This document shows positions 1-10,093 of a stretch of 64,000 nucleotides of DNA, in pieces (the stretch's first letter is position 1; every line of letters begins with the position of its first letter). The notes below the pieces were generated by a model. That model did not search any database and was not told the DNA's origin. It worked only from the letters and a program-made list of their open reading frames with translations. The DNA is taken from contig NZ_AP024463.1 in NCBI RefSeq assembly GCF_019973735.1, positions 1,302,001-1,366,000 on the forward strand, read 5' to 3'. This stretch comes from Arachnia rubra. Lineage in GTDB: Bacteria > Actinomycetota > Actinomycetes > Propionibacteriales > Propionibacteriaceae. Both the position numbers and the translations under genes were made by a program.

Positions 1-159
1 CCGGTCAGCCGGAGTGAACCCGAAGCTGATTCCGCCGGAGCCCTGCAACCGCTGCACCTGTTTCATCAGCTCGTCGAGATCCAGGTCCTCCGAGTTGATG
101 CCGAGCTGCTCCATCATGCGCCTGAGCTGCTCGAAGTCGAACCCTCCGGGAGTGGACAT
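1..159 (-). CDS. Zinc-dependent metalloprotease, DUF2342 family (N-terminal 53 codons only)
   Basis: The gene begins with ATG at 159 and runs off the left edge, so only about 53 residues are visible. They start MSTPGGFDFEQLRRMMEQLG and continue with a D/E/L/Q-rich helical stretch, which resembles the N-terminus of the actinobacterial DUF2342 zinc-dependent metalloprotease family. The catalytic HExxH region would lie outside the window. An AAAGGT sequence about 11 bases upstream is a weak ribosome site. The divergent neighbour, a PDZ-Lon protease, is a common partner of this family in actinobacteria. The family assignment is from memory of the N-terminal pattern and cannot be confirmed without the rest of the protein. 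Confidence 0.6.
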   Translation of the reverse strand, partial: MSTPGGFDFEQLRRMMEQLGINSEDLDLDELMKQVQRLQGSGGISFGFTPADR

Positions 160-307
160 TGGGGTACCAGACCTTTCACGCAAGAGAACCGGTTATCGAA
201 GACCATTCAACCTCATGAGGCAAGGGAATTCCGGATGACCGGGCTCCTGGTGTCTGCTTGGTAGGCTTGCCGTCACCTGACATGGGCAGACAAGGAGGGG
301 CGAGAGG

Positions 308-1348
308 TTGTCGCGGAACACGGTGTCAATTGTGGCCACAGTGCTGTTCTTTCTGCTGGCCGTGGCCCTTGCAGTGACCCCGGTGCCCTTCGTGACCTGG
401 CGTCCCGGACAGACGGTTGACGTGATGGGCAGCACAGATGACGGGCCGCTCATCGAGATCTCGGGGATCCCCACCAGCAGCAGGGGAGGCAGGCTGCTGA
501 TGACCACGGTCTCCACTACCCGTGTCGATTCACCGATCGGCCTTCCCGAGGCTCTGCTCGCGCATCTGTTCGCCGACGCCGACACGCTCCCGCGCGACGC
601 CATCTATCCTGCGGGCAAATCGAATGCGGAGGTGCAGAGCGAGGGGGTGGCCAAGATGGACTCCTCCCGTGTCGACGCCACTGTGGCCGCCCTCAGGGCA
701 GCTGGACAGTCGGTGACCGAGATGCCCATGATCTCCGCGGTCAGCCTCTCCGGGCCCTCGAATGGGCAGCTGCAACCCGGTGATCTCATCGAAATGGTTG
801 ACGGCAGCGAGGTGACCACCAGCGAGGAGGTGACCACGGCGATCAGGGCCAGGGCTGTTGGAGATCCCATCGTATTCCGGGTGTTGCGCGGTGGTACCAG
901 CCAGGACGTGACCATAACCACAGCCATCGAGCGGGACGGCGCACCTTATCCGGGGATCTCGCTGTCAGTCGGTTACCGGTATGCTCCCTCCATCTCCTTC
1001 CGGATCGATCCCAGTATCGTCGGCCCCTCCGCGGGACTGGTGTTTGCGCTCGCCATCTACGACCGCATCACTGACGGGGTGTTGCGCGAGGGGCGCGTGG
1101 TCGCGGGCACCGGGCAGGTCGACGCCGCGGGGAAGGTGCATAAAATCGGCGGGATCCGCGAGAAGATCAAGGGCGCCGAGGCAGCCGGAGCAAAGCTGTT
1201 CCTGATGCCCGCCAGCAATTGCGCGGATCTCGGGGATCTGCAGACAGACCTCAGGCTGGTCCCGGTGGGTACCCTCAAGGATGCGATTGCTGCGCTGCAG
1301 CTGGTCAACGAAGGACAAACCACGCAGGAGGTGCCCAGCTGTGGCTGA
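308..1348 (+). CDS. PDZ domain-containing S16 (Lon-type) membrane-anchored protease
   Basis: A 346-residue serine protease with a single N-terminal membrane anchor (residues about 8-26), a PDZ domain (about 125-205) and a C-terminal Lon proteolytic domain. The Ser-Lys dyad is visible: Ser241 in GPSAG and Lys286 in GIREKIKG, 45 residues apart as in Lon. It has no AAA ATPase domain, so it probably acts on exported or membrane proteins. The start is TTG at 308, chosen because AAGGAGG lies at 292-298 with good spacing and the anchor follows at once. It overlaps the next gene, which suggests co-transcription. Confidence 0.88.
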   Translation: MSRNTVSIVATVLFFLLAVALAVTPVPFVTWRPGQTVDVMGSTDDGPLIEISGIPTSSRGGRLLMTTVSTTRVDSPIGLPEALLAHLFADADTLPRDAIYPAGKSNAEVQSEGVAKMDSSRVDATVAALRAAGQSVTEMPMISAVSLSGPSNGQLQPGDLIEMVDGSEVTTSEEVTTAIRARAVGDPIVFRVLRGGTSQDVTITTAIERDGAPYPGISLSVGYRYAPSISFRIDPSIVGPSAGLVFALAIYDRITDGVLREGRVVAGTGQVDAAGKVHKIGGIREKIKGAEAAGAKLFLMPASNCADLGDLQTDLRLVPVGTLKDAIAALQLVNEGQTTQEVPSCG

Positions 1349-1865
1349 GGGGGACCCGAGCCGCTTGATCGCGGCGTTGGCCGACATCGAACGTCATGTC
1401 TCGGAACTTGGCTGGGACCAGCCGGCCAGGCTGTTCGCGCTGGTTGACACTGCGACGCTGCTGGAACTGGAGCCGCAGCTGCGCGGGCGAGTCACACAAA
1501 CCGCGGCGGATGCACTCACCGCCGTGGAGCAGGAGGACTTCCAGCTCGGCGGTGACATAGCGGACAGACTCGCCAGGCTGACGTGGCCCCAGACTGTCAC
1601 GGGCTGCGCGATCGCGATGGAGCGGACCTTCCTGCCGCCCGAGTTCGAACCCCTGATTCCTGTAGACCCCATCAAGGCCATCGAGTTCGTGAATCAGCAT
1701 GAGGCTCGTGCGGACGTCCGGGTGGTGGTGGGAGCCCTGCGTGACGGTTCCCGCCACGGCCTAGCCCGCGTCCTCAACAACCCGGATGACCTACTCGGCG
1801 CCGAGGATCTCGTTCCCGGACTCGCCGATGCCCTGTTGACCACGTTGAAGGAGGAAACCGCATGA
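1341..1865 (+). CDS. PPA1309 family protein
   Basis: A 174-residue protein with no signal peptide or membrane segment, resembling the conserved actinobacterial PPA1309 family of unknown function. The GTG at 1341 is preferred to an upstream in-frame ATG because AGGAG lies 10 bases before it, it overlaps the protease stop by 8 bases, and the upstream extension is arginine-rich antisense-like sequence. The family regularly sits between a PDZ-Lon protease and a UPF0182 gene, as it does here, so a shared membrane-linked role is a reasonable inference. No catalytic motif is recognisable. Confidence 0.75.
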   Translation: MAEGDPSRLIAALADIERHVSELGWDQPARLFALVDTATLLELEPQLRGRVTQTAADALTAVEQEDFQLGGDIADRLARLTWPQTVTGCAIAMERTFLPPEFEPLIPVDPIKAIEFVNQHEARADVRVVVGALRDGSRHGLARVLNNPDDLLGAEDLVPGLADALLTTLKEETA

Positions 1866-4727
1866 GTGCGGAAGCTGAAGCCGGTACGCGACGGCGGCGG
1901 AGCCCGTTGCTGATCACTGTGCTGATCCTCGGGGTCCTGGCGCTGCTGGTGGTGCTGGCCGCCCACCTCTACACCAACTATCTGTGGTTCAGGAGCGTCT
2001 CGGCGACGACAGTCTTCACCACACAGCTGGCGGCTCGGGTGGGGCTTTTCCTGGGTTTCGGGCTGTTGCTGGGCGGCGGTTTCTTTGGGTCGCTGATACT
2101 GGCGTATCGCCTGCGTCCCCCCCGTCCGGCGCACGAACCTGGATTCCGAGCTGCTGCTGCAGCTGCGTGACAATCTGGACCGGCGTTCCCGGACACTCAT
2201 ATTGCTTCCGGCCGTGGTGCTGGGCCTGATCGGCGGTGGCGTGGCTGCCAGCCAGGTTCAGACCTTCCTCGCTTGGACCCGCGCCACGGATTTCGGGAAG
2301 GGGGACGCCGTCTTCGGGATCGACGCCTCCTTCTACGTTTTCCAGCTACCCTGGTGGCGGTTCGTGCTGGCCTATCTGAACTTCATGGTGGTGGCCTGCC
2401 TGGTCGGTTCCCTGCTGGTGCACTTCCTGACCGGCTCCATGAACGCCGCGGCGTTCCGCAAGACCGGCAACCTGCCGTCAGCGGGCAAGGCCGCCCAGCG
2501 ACAGGTTTCCGTCCTGCTCGGGCTGGGGCTGTTGCTGTACGGGGTGAGCTCTTTCCTGGACCGCTATGGCTACCTGACCAGCCAGAACAGTCTTTTCACA
2601 GGCGTCGACTACACCGATGCCACCTCCCGGATCCCGGCCAGCCTCATCGTCGCCGCGATAGCGGGAATCTGCGCGCTGCTGTGTTTCTACAATGCATGGC
2701 GGGTGAAGTGGAGTGTGCCCGGTATCGCCCTCGGCCTGCTGGTCGTCTCTGCGATGATCCTCACCGCGGTCTACCCGTGGGGGATCCGCTACTTCGTGGT
2801 CAAACCCAACGAGCCCGACCTGGAACGGCCCTGGATCGCGAACAACATCGAGGCGACCCGTGGCGCGTTCGGCATCGACTCGCTCCAGATCTCCGACTAT
2901 GAGGCTGTTGACAGCGTCAGCGCCGGGCAGCTGCGTGCTGACGCCGCCGCTCTTCCCGCGATCAGGTTGATGGATCCCTCCGTCATCGGGCCCACCTTCG
3001 AGCAGCTGCAGCAGGTGCGCGGCTACTACCGTTTCCCCTCCACCCTTGACGTGGACCGCTATAGCCTCGAGGGACGTGAGACGGACGCTGTCGTCGCCGC
3101 CCGCGAACTCGACCTGAACGCCGTTGAGGCGGGCAACACCTGGAACAACATGCACACGGTCTACACGCATGGCTACGGTCTGGTGGCGGCCTATGGGAAC
3201 CGGCGTGAGTCGAATGGGGAGCCCAACTACTTCTCAGGTGGTATCCCGACCGAGGGATTGATCCAGCAGGAACAGCCCCGCATCTATTTCGGTGAGGAAT
3301 CCAAGCACTGGGTTATCGCTGGCGCTCCTGAGGGAGCCGAGCCGGTTGAGCTCGATACCCCCGGCGGGGGCCAGGAACACACCGAGACGAAGTACACCTA
3401 CCAGGGCAGTGGCGGCGTGCCCATCGGGGACTTCCTGAACAAGACGGCCTTCGCTGTCCGCTTTGGCGACATCAATCTGCTGCTCTCTGAGCGGGTGAAC
3501 TCCAACTCACGGCTGCTGTTCAACCGGGTGCCCGCCGACCGGGTCAAGGAGGTGGCGCCCTTCCTGACGGTCGATTCCGACTCCTACCCGACCGTGGTCA
3601 ACGGGCGTATCGTCTGGGTCATCGACGCCTACACCACCACCGCGGAATACCCGAACTCCACCCGGGCCGACTGGCCTCAGGCCACCAAGGACACCCGCAC
3701 CACCTCTGAGCGAGCCACCGCTGGCGACCTGGTCAACTATGTCCGCAACTCGGTGAAGGCGACGGTGGATGCCTACGACGGCACCGTCACGCTGTATGGC
3801 TGGGATGAGTCTGATCCCATCCTCCAGACTTGGTCGAAGGTCTATCCAGGGCTCATCACCCCGAAGTCCGAGATCAGCCCTGAGCTCATGTCCCACCTGC
3901 GTTACCCGCAGGACCTGTTCAAGGTCCAGCGCCAGATGCTTGGGCTGTATCACACGACGAACCCCTACACCTTCTTCCAGCAGTCGGACATCTGGGAGGT
4001 TCCCTCCGATCCCGTCAACGGTGGGGAGAGCGGGACCAAGGAGCCGCCGTATTTCCTAACCATCAAATGGCCGGGGGAGGAGCAGGCGCATTACTCCAAC
4101 ACCACCGTCTTCGTCCCCAGGGGGCGTGAGAACCTCTCGGTCTACATGGCAGTGAATGCCGACGCCACCAGCCCGAACTATGGCCAGCTGCGCGCACTCA
4201 AGCTGTCAGATGCCAAGCAGATTCCCGGGCCAGGACAGACCTTCAACGCGATCTCGACGAATGAGGCCGTGGCGGAGCGGCTGCTTCCCTACAACCGGCA
4301 GGGCAATGCCAAGGCGATCTATGGGAACCTCCTCACACTGCCGGTGGGTGGGGGTCTGATGTACGTGCAGCCGATCTACAGCGCCACCAGCGGCGGCTAT
4401 CCTGCGCTGCGGTTCGTCGTGGTGCGCTTTGGTGAGCACGTCGGGATCGGGGACACCCTGAAAGCGGCGCTGGACCAAGTCTTCAAGGGAGACGCGGGCG
4501 CCGAGACCGGCGAGAAGCCCGTCGAACAGAATCCCGAGGGGCAGCAGAAACCACCGGCTTCCGAAGGTGACGCCAAAGAGCAGGCGAAGGCGCTCCTCAA
4601 GGAGAGCATGGATCTTTTCGCCGCCGCCGACGAGGCTTTGAAATCCGGTGACCTGGCCACCTATCAGCAGAGGGTCAACGAGGCAAAGGCAAAGGCGGAG
4701 CAGGCCCTCGCGCTGTTTGACCAATAA
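1862..4727 (+). CDS. UPF0182 family large membrane protein, split by a +1 frameshift
   Basis: A large actinobacterial membrane protein of unknown function. The first reading frame (from ATG 1862, ATGA overlap with the previous stop) gives two transmembrane segments and ends at a TGA at 2168. The rest continues in another frame to 4727. Removing one C from the C7 run at 2117-2123 joins them smoothly through LRPPVRRTNLDSELLLQLRD, giving about 954 residues, the usual length. The intact protein has about seven N-terminal membrane segments, a large extracytoplasmic region, and an E/K/A-rich helical tail (about 890-954). The disruption looks like a homopolymer error but could be real. Confidence 0.85.
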
Positions 4728-4835
4728 GGATAAAGAGGCTTTCTCTAGGCGGGGAGCGCGCGGTTTGACATGCTCCCGCCCCTGATGCGCCCGCCGCACG
4801 TCCGGTGGGTCTTCCTCGCAGCCAGGCCAGCTGGC

Positions 4836-6176
4836 TCAGGCATCGTCTTCATCGGTGGGGCCGCCTGCGAGAACCTGTGCATCGATCCCGGCGGCCTGGA
4901 GCCGCGGCGCCAGCAGCGCTGCCGGGCCCCCGATTGCGATGGTGGTGTTATCGGGACGGATATGGGTGCGCCAGGCGGTGTTGACCTGTCCGGTCGTGGT
5001 GGTGCTCAGCGCCGCCTGGTAGCGGTTTACGAAACCCGTGTCGAGCCCGGCTGCGGTCAGGGCGGCTGTCTGAGCCGTGATGTCGGCTGCGGTCTCGTAG
5101 TGCAGCGGCGACACCTGCACTAGGTAGTGTGCAGCGTCCAGGATCTCGTTGTCGGAGAAGGGGGTCTCCAGTGCGAGTGCGTCCAGCAGGCGGGCCGTGG
5201 CATCGGCTGCTGACTCGTTGCTCAGAGCGGTTTCGATGCTGAGAGCACCTCCCCCACGGCGGGGTGAGACGCCTCCCGAGATGCCATAGGTGTAGCCGAG
5301 GCGTTCGCGGAGCTCCAGGTTCAGCCGGCTGGCGAAGGCCCCGCACATGGCGTGACCGCCAAGTTTCAGGGCTGTCCAGTCTGAGTGCTCCCGTCCGGGA
5401 GTCGGGATGAAGGCCTGCACCACGGTCTGTGCCGCCTGGGGCAGGTCAACCAGCACGATCCCGGGCGGCCCGGGAACCCCCTGCGGCGCTGGGGCGGGGG
5501 AACGGCTGCCGGACCAGACCTCGAAAGGCGCCGTCAGGTCGTCCTCGCGGTTCTCAGCCAGGTCTCCCGCGATGATCAGGGTCGCTCCTTCGGGAACCCA
5601 GGTGCGGGCATGCCAATCCTGGACGGCCTTCCTGGTGATGGCCGCCAGGGTCTCGGGCGTGCCCGCTATGGGGCGTCCCTCCCGCTGGTTCATGCCGAAC
5701 AGTGAGGCTCTCAGAGAGTCCCGGGTCATGGCGCTGGGAGAGGCTCGCCGGGTCTTCCAGGCCGCGATCTGGTTCTCGATGTGGTGTGCCACGTCGGTTT
5801 CGTCGAAGGCCGGTTCCCTGATGACGGACGCGAAAAGCTCCAGCACCTGCGGCAGGCGGCGTGCTGGGGCGCTCAGCCCCAGCCGCGTGTGTCCCCAAGC
5901 CGCATGCCCGCTCAGCGCAGCCCCCTGGAGCTCCAGGCGTTCCACGATGTCAGGAATCGTCACCGTGGCCTCGTCGCAGGCGTGTAGACCCACGTTCGCG
6001 ATGCCCTCCAGGTTCCGTGGTTCAGCTTCGAGGGGCGTGGGCAACACCAGCTCCACCGAGGCCAGGGCCTGTCCGGGCACCTGGATGAAAGCCAGCTCCA
6101 GACCTGAGCTGAGTGTGCTCTTCTCGGGTGTGGGGAAGAGCCAGGGCTGGGGCTCGGCTATGGCGGGACGTCTCAC
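4836..6176 (-). CDS. M16 family peptidase-like protein, probably non-catalytic subunit
   Basis: A 446-residue protein with the two-lobed M16 (pitrilysin/MPP-like) fold by sequence pattern. The position of the zinc motif HxxEH is degenerate: around residue 66 it reads NVGLHACDEAT, lacking the second His. The distal half keeps the glycine-rich RLGYTYGISGG stretch typical of family members. The start overlaps the stop of the upstream catalytic M16 gene (ATGA, 6173-6176), so the two are translated together. By analogy with bacterial M16 pairs and mitochondrial processing peptidase, this subunit probably contributes substrate binding in a heterodimer. Confidence 0.82.
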   Translation of the reverse strand: MRRPAIAEPQPWLFPTPEKSTLSSGLELAFIQVPGQALASVELVLPTPLEAEPRNLEGIANVGLHACDEATVTIPDIVERLELQGAALSGHAAWGHTRLGLSAPARRLPQVLELFASVIREPAFDETDVAHHIENQIAAWKTRRASPSAMTRDSLRASLFGMNQREGRPIAGTPETLAAITRKAVQDWHARTWVPEGATLIIAGDLAENREDDLTAPFEVWSGSRSPAPAPQGVPGPPGIVLVDLPQAAQTVVQAFIPTPGREHSDWTALKLGGHAMCGAFASRLNLELRERLGYTYGISGGVSPRRGGGALSIETALSNESAADATARLLDALALETPFSDNEILDAAHYLVQVSPLHYETAADITAQTAALTAAGLDTGFVNRYQAALSTTTTGQVNTAWRTHIRPDNTTIAIGGPAALLAPRLQAAGIDAQVLAGGPTDEDDA

Positions 6177-7441
6177 GAGGCATCCTTCGGGAGATAGTGC
6201 AGCTGGCTCAAGGATGGCTGGTTGGCTAGGACGCGCGACACATCGTCGGGGGTGACGGCCGCGAGGTCTGCCAGCCTACGGTTGACCAGCGCAGGGTCGC
6301 CCCAGGTAGCCCAGGCCTCGGCGGCAGCCTCGGCGCGATCTTCGACGGTGGCGAGTTCCGACAGCCAACTGCGCTCATACTGGGCCTTGGCGCGGTCGAG
6401 TTCCTGTTCGGATGGGGAATCCAGGACAGCTAGCTCATGCGCGAAGGCCTCGGCAAGGTCCCTGGTGTCCACCCCATCGGCAGGCCTGGCGCTGAGCGAA
6501 GCGATGGAGGGTGCACGCAGGTGTCCGAGCACCGTCCCATGTACCTCATGCGCGAGACCGCTTTCCCGCACCAGGCGGCGATGGAGTCGGGAGGCGTGGC
6601 CCTCAGACAGGATCGACAGGCCCAGCTCGAGTGCCAGCTGGTCCGGGTCACCCGCGGCCGGGGCCTGCCAGGAGCAGTACAGTAGGGGGTGGGGTACATC
6701 CCCGGTCAGGGTCAGGTCTCCACCGTCAAGGGTGGGAGTGGTGATGGTTTCCCGGGGGGGTGGTGAGGCATTCTCAAGGTCGCTGAAATGCTGTTCGACC
6801 AGGGCGATGGTCTTTTCGGCGTCGATGCCCCCGCAGATCACCAGCTTCGCATGGGAGGGGCGGTACCACGTCGCGTGGAAGGCCGCCACATCGTCCAGGC
6901 CTGCTGCGGCCAGATCCTCCATGGAGCCTATGGGCAGGTGCCCATAGGGGTGGTCAGGCCCAAAGTGCTGCCCCACCAACTCCGCCAGCAGATCCCCGTA
7001 GGGGCGGTTGTCGTAGCGTTGGCGTTTCTCCTGGGTGACCACGTCACGCTGGGCGTCGAGGTTCTCCTGGGTCACCGCGAGACTGCGCAGCCGGTCCGCT
7101 TCCAGCCAGAGCACCAGCTCCAGCGCTCCTATCGGCACGCACTCATGGTAGACGGTGCGGTCAGTGGAGGTGAAAGCGTTGACGTTACCGCCGGCGGCCT
7201 CAATCATGGACATGTGCTCGCCGGAGGCGACCTGGGCTGAGCCCTGGAACATCATGTGCTCGAAGAGATGGGCGAAACCCGTGCGGCCCGGTGTCTCGTC
7301 AACGGAGCCGACCTGGAAGCTGAGATTCACCGCGACGGCTGGGGTCTCGGGGGCTGGGAGCAGCGCCAGCTCCAAGCCATTGGTCAGGCGGTATCTGATG
7401 ACGGTGAAACCGGAGGAGGCTGGAAGTCGTGATTCGGCCAC
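6173..7441 (-). CDS. M16 family zinc peptidase, catalytic subunit
   Basis: A 422-residue insulinase-family peptidase. The inverted zinc motif HLFEH is at residues 58-62 (His58, Glu61, His62) and the distal glutamates lie in the LEADRLRSL to NLDAQRDVVTQE region about 70 residues later. There is no signal peptide, so action is probably cytoplasmic. The GTG start at 7441 lies only three bases after the stop of the DUF3040 gene, and the stop overlaps the degenerate M16 partner, making a three-gene operon. Substrates are unknown; processed peptides or cofactor precursors are possibilities known for the wider family. Confidence 0.88.
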   Translation of the reverse strand: MAESRLPASSGFTVIRYRLTNGLELALLPAPETPAVAVNLSFQVGSVDETPGRTGFAHLFEHMMFQGSAQVASGEHMSMIEAAGGNVNAFTSTDRTVYHECVPIGALELVLWLEADRLRSLAVTQENLDAQRDVVTQEKRQRYDNRPYGDLLAELVGQHFGPDHPYGHLPIGSMEDLAAAGLDDVAAFHATWYRPSHAKLVICGGIDAEKTIALVEQHFSDLENASPPPRETITTPTLDGGDLTLTGDVPHPLLYCSWQAPAAGDPDQLALELGLSILSEGHASRLHRRLVRESGLAHEVHGTVLGHLRAPSIASLSARPADGVDTRDLAEAFAHELAVLDSPSEQELDRAKAQYERSWLSELATVEDRAEAAAEAWATWGDPALVNRRLADLAAVTPDDVSRVLANQPSLSQLHYLPKDAS

Positions 7442-7444
7442 GGC

Positions 7445-7834
7445 TCAGAGGTCGCCACCCTGCTGGCGCTTGCGCCAGCGTTCCTCCAGTTTGCTCATGA
7501 AGTCTTCTGCTCCGGATGACGAGGCCTGGCCCGAAGGCTTTGAGGGCCGCTTCGTCTCCTCCTGGCCCTCAATCCGCGACCAGGCGCTGATGCCGACGAT
7601 GGCGGAAACAAGCATCATGACGAAACCCGCGATGGAGATCGCCGGCTGGATCTGCACCCCGATCACCAGCGCGGCGAGACCGGCCACGAAGGCCAGCCCG
7701 GCCAGGGCCGCTCGCCTGCGCTGAACCCGGAACTGGGAGTTCCCCCTCAGGGTGTCCGCGAATTTCGGGTCCTCAGCGAGCAGCGATGCCTCTAACTGTT
7801 CCAGGCGCTTCTGCTCCTGCTCAGACAAAGCCAT
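7445..7834 (-). CDS. DUF3040 domain-containing small membrane protein
   Basis: A 129-residue protein beginning MALSEQEQKRLEQLEASL, the characteristic DUF3040 N-terminus of actinobacteria, followed by two transmembrane segments (about residues 43-62 and 66-85) and a hydrophilic tail. ATG at 7834 is preferred because AGGAGG lies six bases upstream; an extra 10 codons are open before it. Function is unknown. In other actinobacteria DUF3040 genes often lie near the mraZ/division cluster, which starts about 4.6 kb away here. It heads the operon with the two M16 genes. Confidence 0.8.
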   Translation of the reverse strand: MALSEQEQKRLEQLEASLLAEDPKFADTLRGNSQFRVQRRRAALAGLAFVAGLAALVIGVQIQPAISIAGFVMMLVSAIVGISAWSRIEGQEETKRPSKPSGQASSSGAEDFMSKLEERWRKRQQGGDL

Positions 7835-7881
7835 CGTGGCCTCCTGTCGTGTTTCCTTGGGCACCCCGCCCTGAGAGGCCC

Positions 7882-7887
7882 ATTGTA
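7882..7887 (-). promoter_or_regulatory. Putative -10 element for the DUF3040-M16 operon
   Basis: TACAAT on the minus strand, about 48 bases before the DUF3040 ATG. No clear -35 hexamer is seen at 17 bases. It lies just downstream of a hairpin that would end the preceding transcript. Confidence 0.4.
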
Positions 7888-7902
7888 GGTGCCTTGCCAG
7901 AT

Positions 7903-7918
7903 AGGTGGAAAACCACCT
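7903..7918 (-). terminator. Hairpin after the transglutaminase gene
   Basis: AGGTGG, AAAA loop, CCACCT form a perfect 6-bp stem just after the stop of the minus-strand transglutaminase gene. There is no U-run, so it is a weak terminator candidate. Confidence 0.4.
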
Positions 7919-7927
7919 CCGAGGTGC

Positions 7928-10093
7928 TCAACGAGCTCGCCCGCCTCGCCGCCACAGGGACGCTGGAAGCATAGTTGCGAGGAGACGTTTCAGGCGTGGA
8001 ATACCGAGTCTAAGTTCGCGGCTCAGCTGCTTGACCTGGGCAGGAAGCTGGTCTACGGCAGGGCTCTGCCTGGCGAACTGGCTGCGCTGCACGACCTCAG
8101 CCACCTCGATGAGGTGTCCTGCAGTTGCTGGAGGCAGGGTCTGACCCATGGCTTTGGCCGCCGCGACGGGGGATCCCGTGGCGAAGTCCAGTCCGAGGTC
8201 GGTGTACACGGCAGCCAGCTCCCGCCACGCGGCGGCGGGAGCCGCGACCGGCGGCTGGCCGGTGCGTAGGCGCCAGAGTCTGAGAGCCAGCCGGATCCCG
8301 GCGGGCGCAGCCAGCAGCAGCACCACGGGAAGCAGCCAGAGCAGTCCCGCCGCGTTTCTGGTTCCTCCGCTCCCAGGGGTTTGCGTCTCGGGTGACTTGG
8401 GTGAGGGCGAGGGCGCTGCTGGAGCCGACGAAGGTGGGGCCGGCTGAGTCTGGGACGCCTCGTCGCTGGGCTCCGGGATCGGCGATGTGCTGGGTGCGGA
8501 GCTCGGCGGAGCCGAGCTGGTTCCGCTGTCCGAAGAGGAGGCGCCGATGGACTTGGTGGGCTCGAAAGGCACCCACCCCAGGCCCTCGAAATACAGCTCG
8601 GGCCAGGCATGCATGTTGTCTGTGGTCACCTGGTAGCGATCCCCGGCAGGCGTGCCACTGGTGAATCCGATTGCGATACGCGACGGGATTCCCAGGATCC
8701 TGGCCATCACAGCCATGGAGGTGGCGTAGTGGATGCAGTAGCCAGCGCGGTCCTGCAACAGGAAGGTGCTGACGGCATCCGCCCCGGTCGATGTGGGGGC
8801 CTGCAGGGTGTAGGTGAACTCGTCGGAGTTCAGGTAGGCCTCGATGGCCTGCGCCTTGGCGCCGTCACTGGCCGCGTTCTGGGTGATTCTCTCCGTCAGG
8901 GAGCGCACGTCGTCGGAGAGGCCGTCGGGTACCTTCAAGGTCTCCCCGCCCCCTGGGTCGGTTCCCGCGCGGGCGCCCGCCACGGCTGACCCGGCCTCGG
9001 GCACCACCGATGTGACCTGGTAGTCGAGATTCGAGGTCTGCGCCGGGCCCTCGTTTCCCGTGGCGACGACGGAAAGGGTGTTCTGGTCGAATCCCCAGTT
9101 TCCCTGCGCGTCGAAACCTTCCACGGCGAATGGCGCCGGCAGGTATTGGGAGGGGAATCGCATCGAGACATCCACCTCGACCCTGGTCCCGGGCGAGTCG
9201 TAGGCCTCAGCGAGTCCTGAGGCGCGCAGCCTCATGGACTCCAGCTGGGCGCCCTCGGTGGTCAGGCGGGTCAGCGCGGTGGTTCGTAGGTAGTGGGGTT
9301 TCCCATCGTTGGCGCGGTAGCTGAGGACATCCACAGGTGTTGGGCGCTGGAGATTGCGGCTCAACTCAATGGTGGGGTCGCTGAGCTGAATTGGCTTGTC
9401 AGAGCCGTTGTTCAACCACGGCTGCTTCTGCCCCATGGGCAGGGCGGAGGTGACGCTGAGAGTCAGGGCCGCGGCCAGGGCGGCTGCGAGCAGGCCGGTG
9501 ATTCCCCGGGCCGACTGGAACCCGGCTCCACCCCCGGTCAGTCCTGGGCCGCCAGCCGTGAGCAGGACCGCCGTGTAGCCGGCCGCGACCAGCAGGAATC
9601 CCGTGACGCTGAGATCCGCTGGATGGACGAGGGCGGCGATGCCGTAGGGCAGCGCTAGGGGGGCCAGCGTCCAGGCTGGCTGTTCCAGCGCATCGGCCAA
9701 CAGGTAGGAGATCAGCCACAGGGTGAAAGCGAACAGCAGGAGCAGCCAGCTGAGCGCTGGGTTGTCGGGCATCGGCGGACGGGATTCCCGCAGGACCTGC
9801 ACTCCGGTTGTGAAGAGGCCGGGGACAGCCCGTAGGGGGTCGGTGCTGCCGGCCGTGCTGCTCCCCAGCCAGCACAGCAGGCAGCCTCCGGCGATCAGGG
9901 GCAGAAGTATGGTCCAGCCGCGTCTCAGCTTCAGCAGCGAGGTCACAGCGGCGAGAAGGCCCGGCACGCCCACAGTCAGCATGAGGTTGGTTGTTAGGAC
10001 AGGGGCCGTGAACAGGGGCGCTAGAGCCAGCATTCCCAGGGCCACGGCCACCGAGATCACCATGGGGAGCAGGGCCGGGGGTCTTCTGGTCAT
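7928..10093 (-). CDS. Membrane transglutaminase-like protein (DUF3488/TgpA type)
   Basis: About 721 residues: five or more N-terminal transmembrane helices, an extracytoplasmic transglutaminase-like core, a Ser/Pro-rich linker (about 530-585), one more membrane helix and a C-terminal cytoplasmic tail. The papain-like triad is visible: Cys near residue 452 in GYCIHYATS, His near 496 in DNMHAWPE, and an acidic residue in the following YFEGLGWVPFEPT. ATG 10093 overlaps the DUF58 stop (ATGA). The order moxR, DUF58, transglutaminase is a widely conserved module whose function is poorly defined; MoxR probably remodels or assembles a partner complex. Confidence 0.88.
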   Translation of the reverse strand: MTRRPPALLPMVISVAVALGMLALAPLFTAPVLTTNLMLTVGVPGLLAAVTSLLKLRRGWTILLPLIAGGCLLCWLGSSTAGSTDPLRAVPGLFTTGVQVLRESRPPMPDNPALSWLLLLFAFTLWLISYLLADALEQPAWTLAPLALPYGIAALVHPADLSVTGFLLVAAGYTAVLLTAGGPGLTGGGAGFQSARGITGLLAAALAAALTLSVTSALPMGQKQPWLNNGSDKPIQLSDPTIELSRNLQRPTPVDVLSYRANDGKPHYLRTTALTRLTTEGAQLESMRLRASGLAEAYDSPGTRVEVDVSMRFPSQYLPAPFAVEGFDAQGNWGFDQNTLSVVATGNEGPAQTSNLDYQVTSVVPEAGSAVAGARAGTDPGGGETLKVPDGLSDDVRSLTERITQNAASDGAKAQAIEAYLNSDEFTYTLQAPTSTGADAVSTFLLQDRAGYCIHYATSMAVMARILGIPSRIAIGFTSGTPAGDRYQVTTDNMHAWPELYFEGLGWVPFEPTKSIGASSSDSGTSSAPPSSAPSTSPIPEPSDEASQTQPAPPSSAPAAPSPSPKSPETQTPGSGGTRNAAGLLWLLPVVLLLAAPAGIRLALRLWRLRTGQPPVAAPAAAWRELAAVYTDLGLDFATGSPVAAAKAMGQTLPPATAGHLIEVAEVVQRSQFARQSPAVDQLPAQVKQLSRELRLGIPRLKRLLATMLPASLWRRGGRAR

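Noticed and set aside
5407..6255. 282-residue plus-strand open frame opposite the M16 genes
   Set aside because: Shadow frame in high-GC DNA; low-complexity Ser/Arg/Ala composition and no domain.
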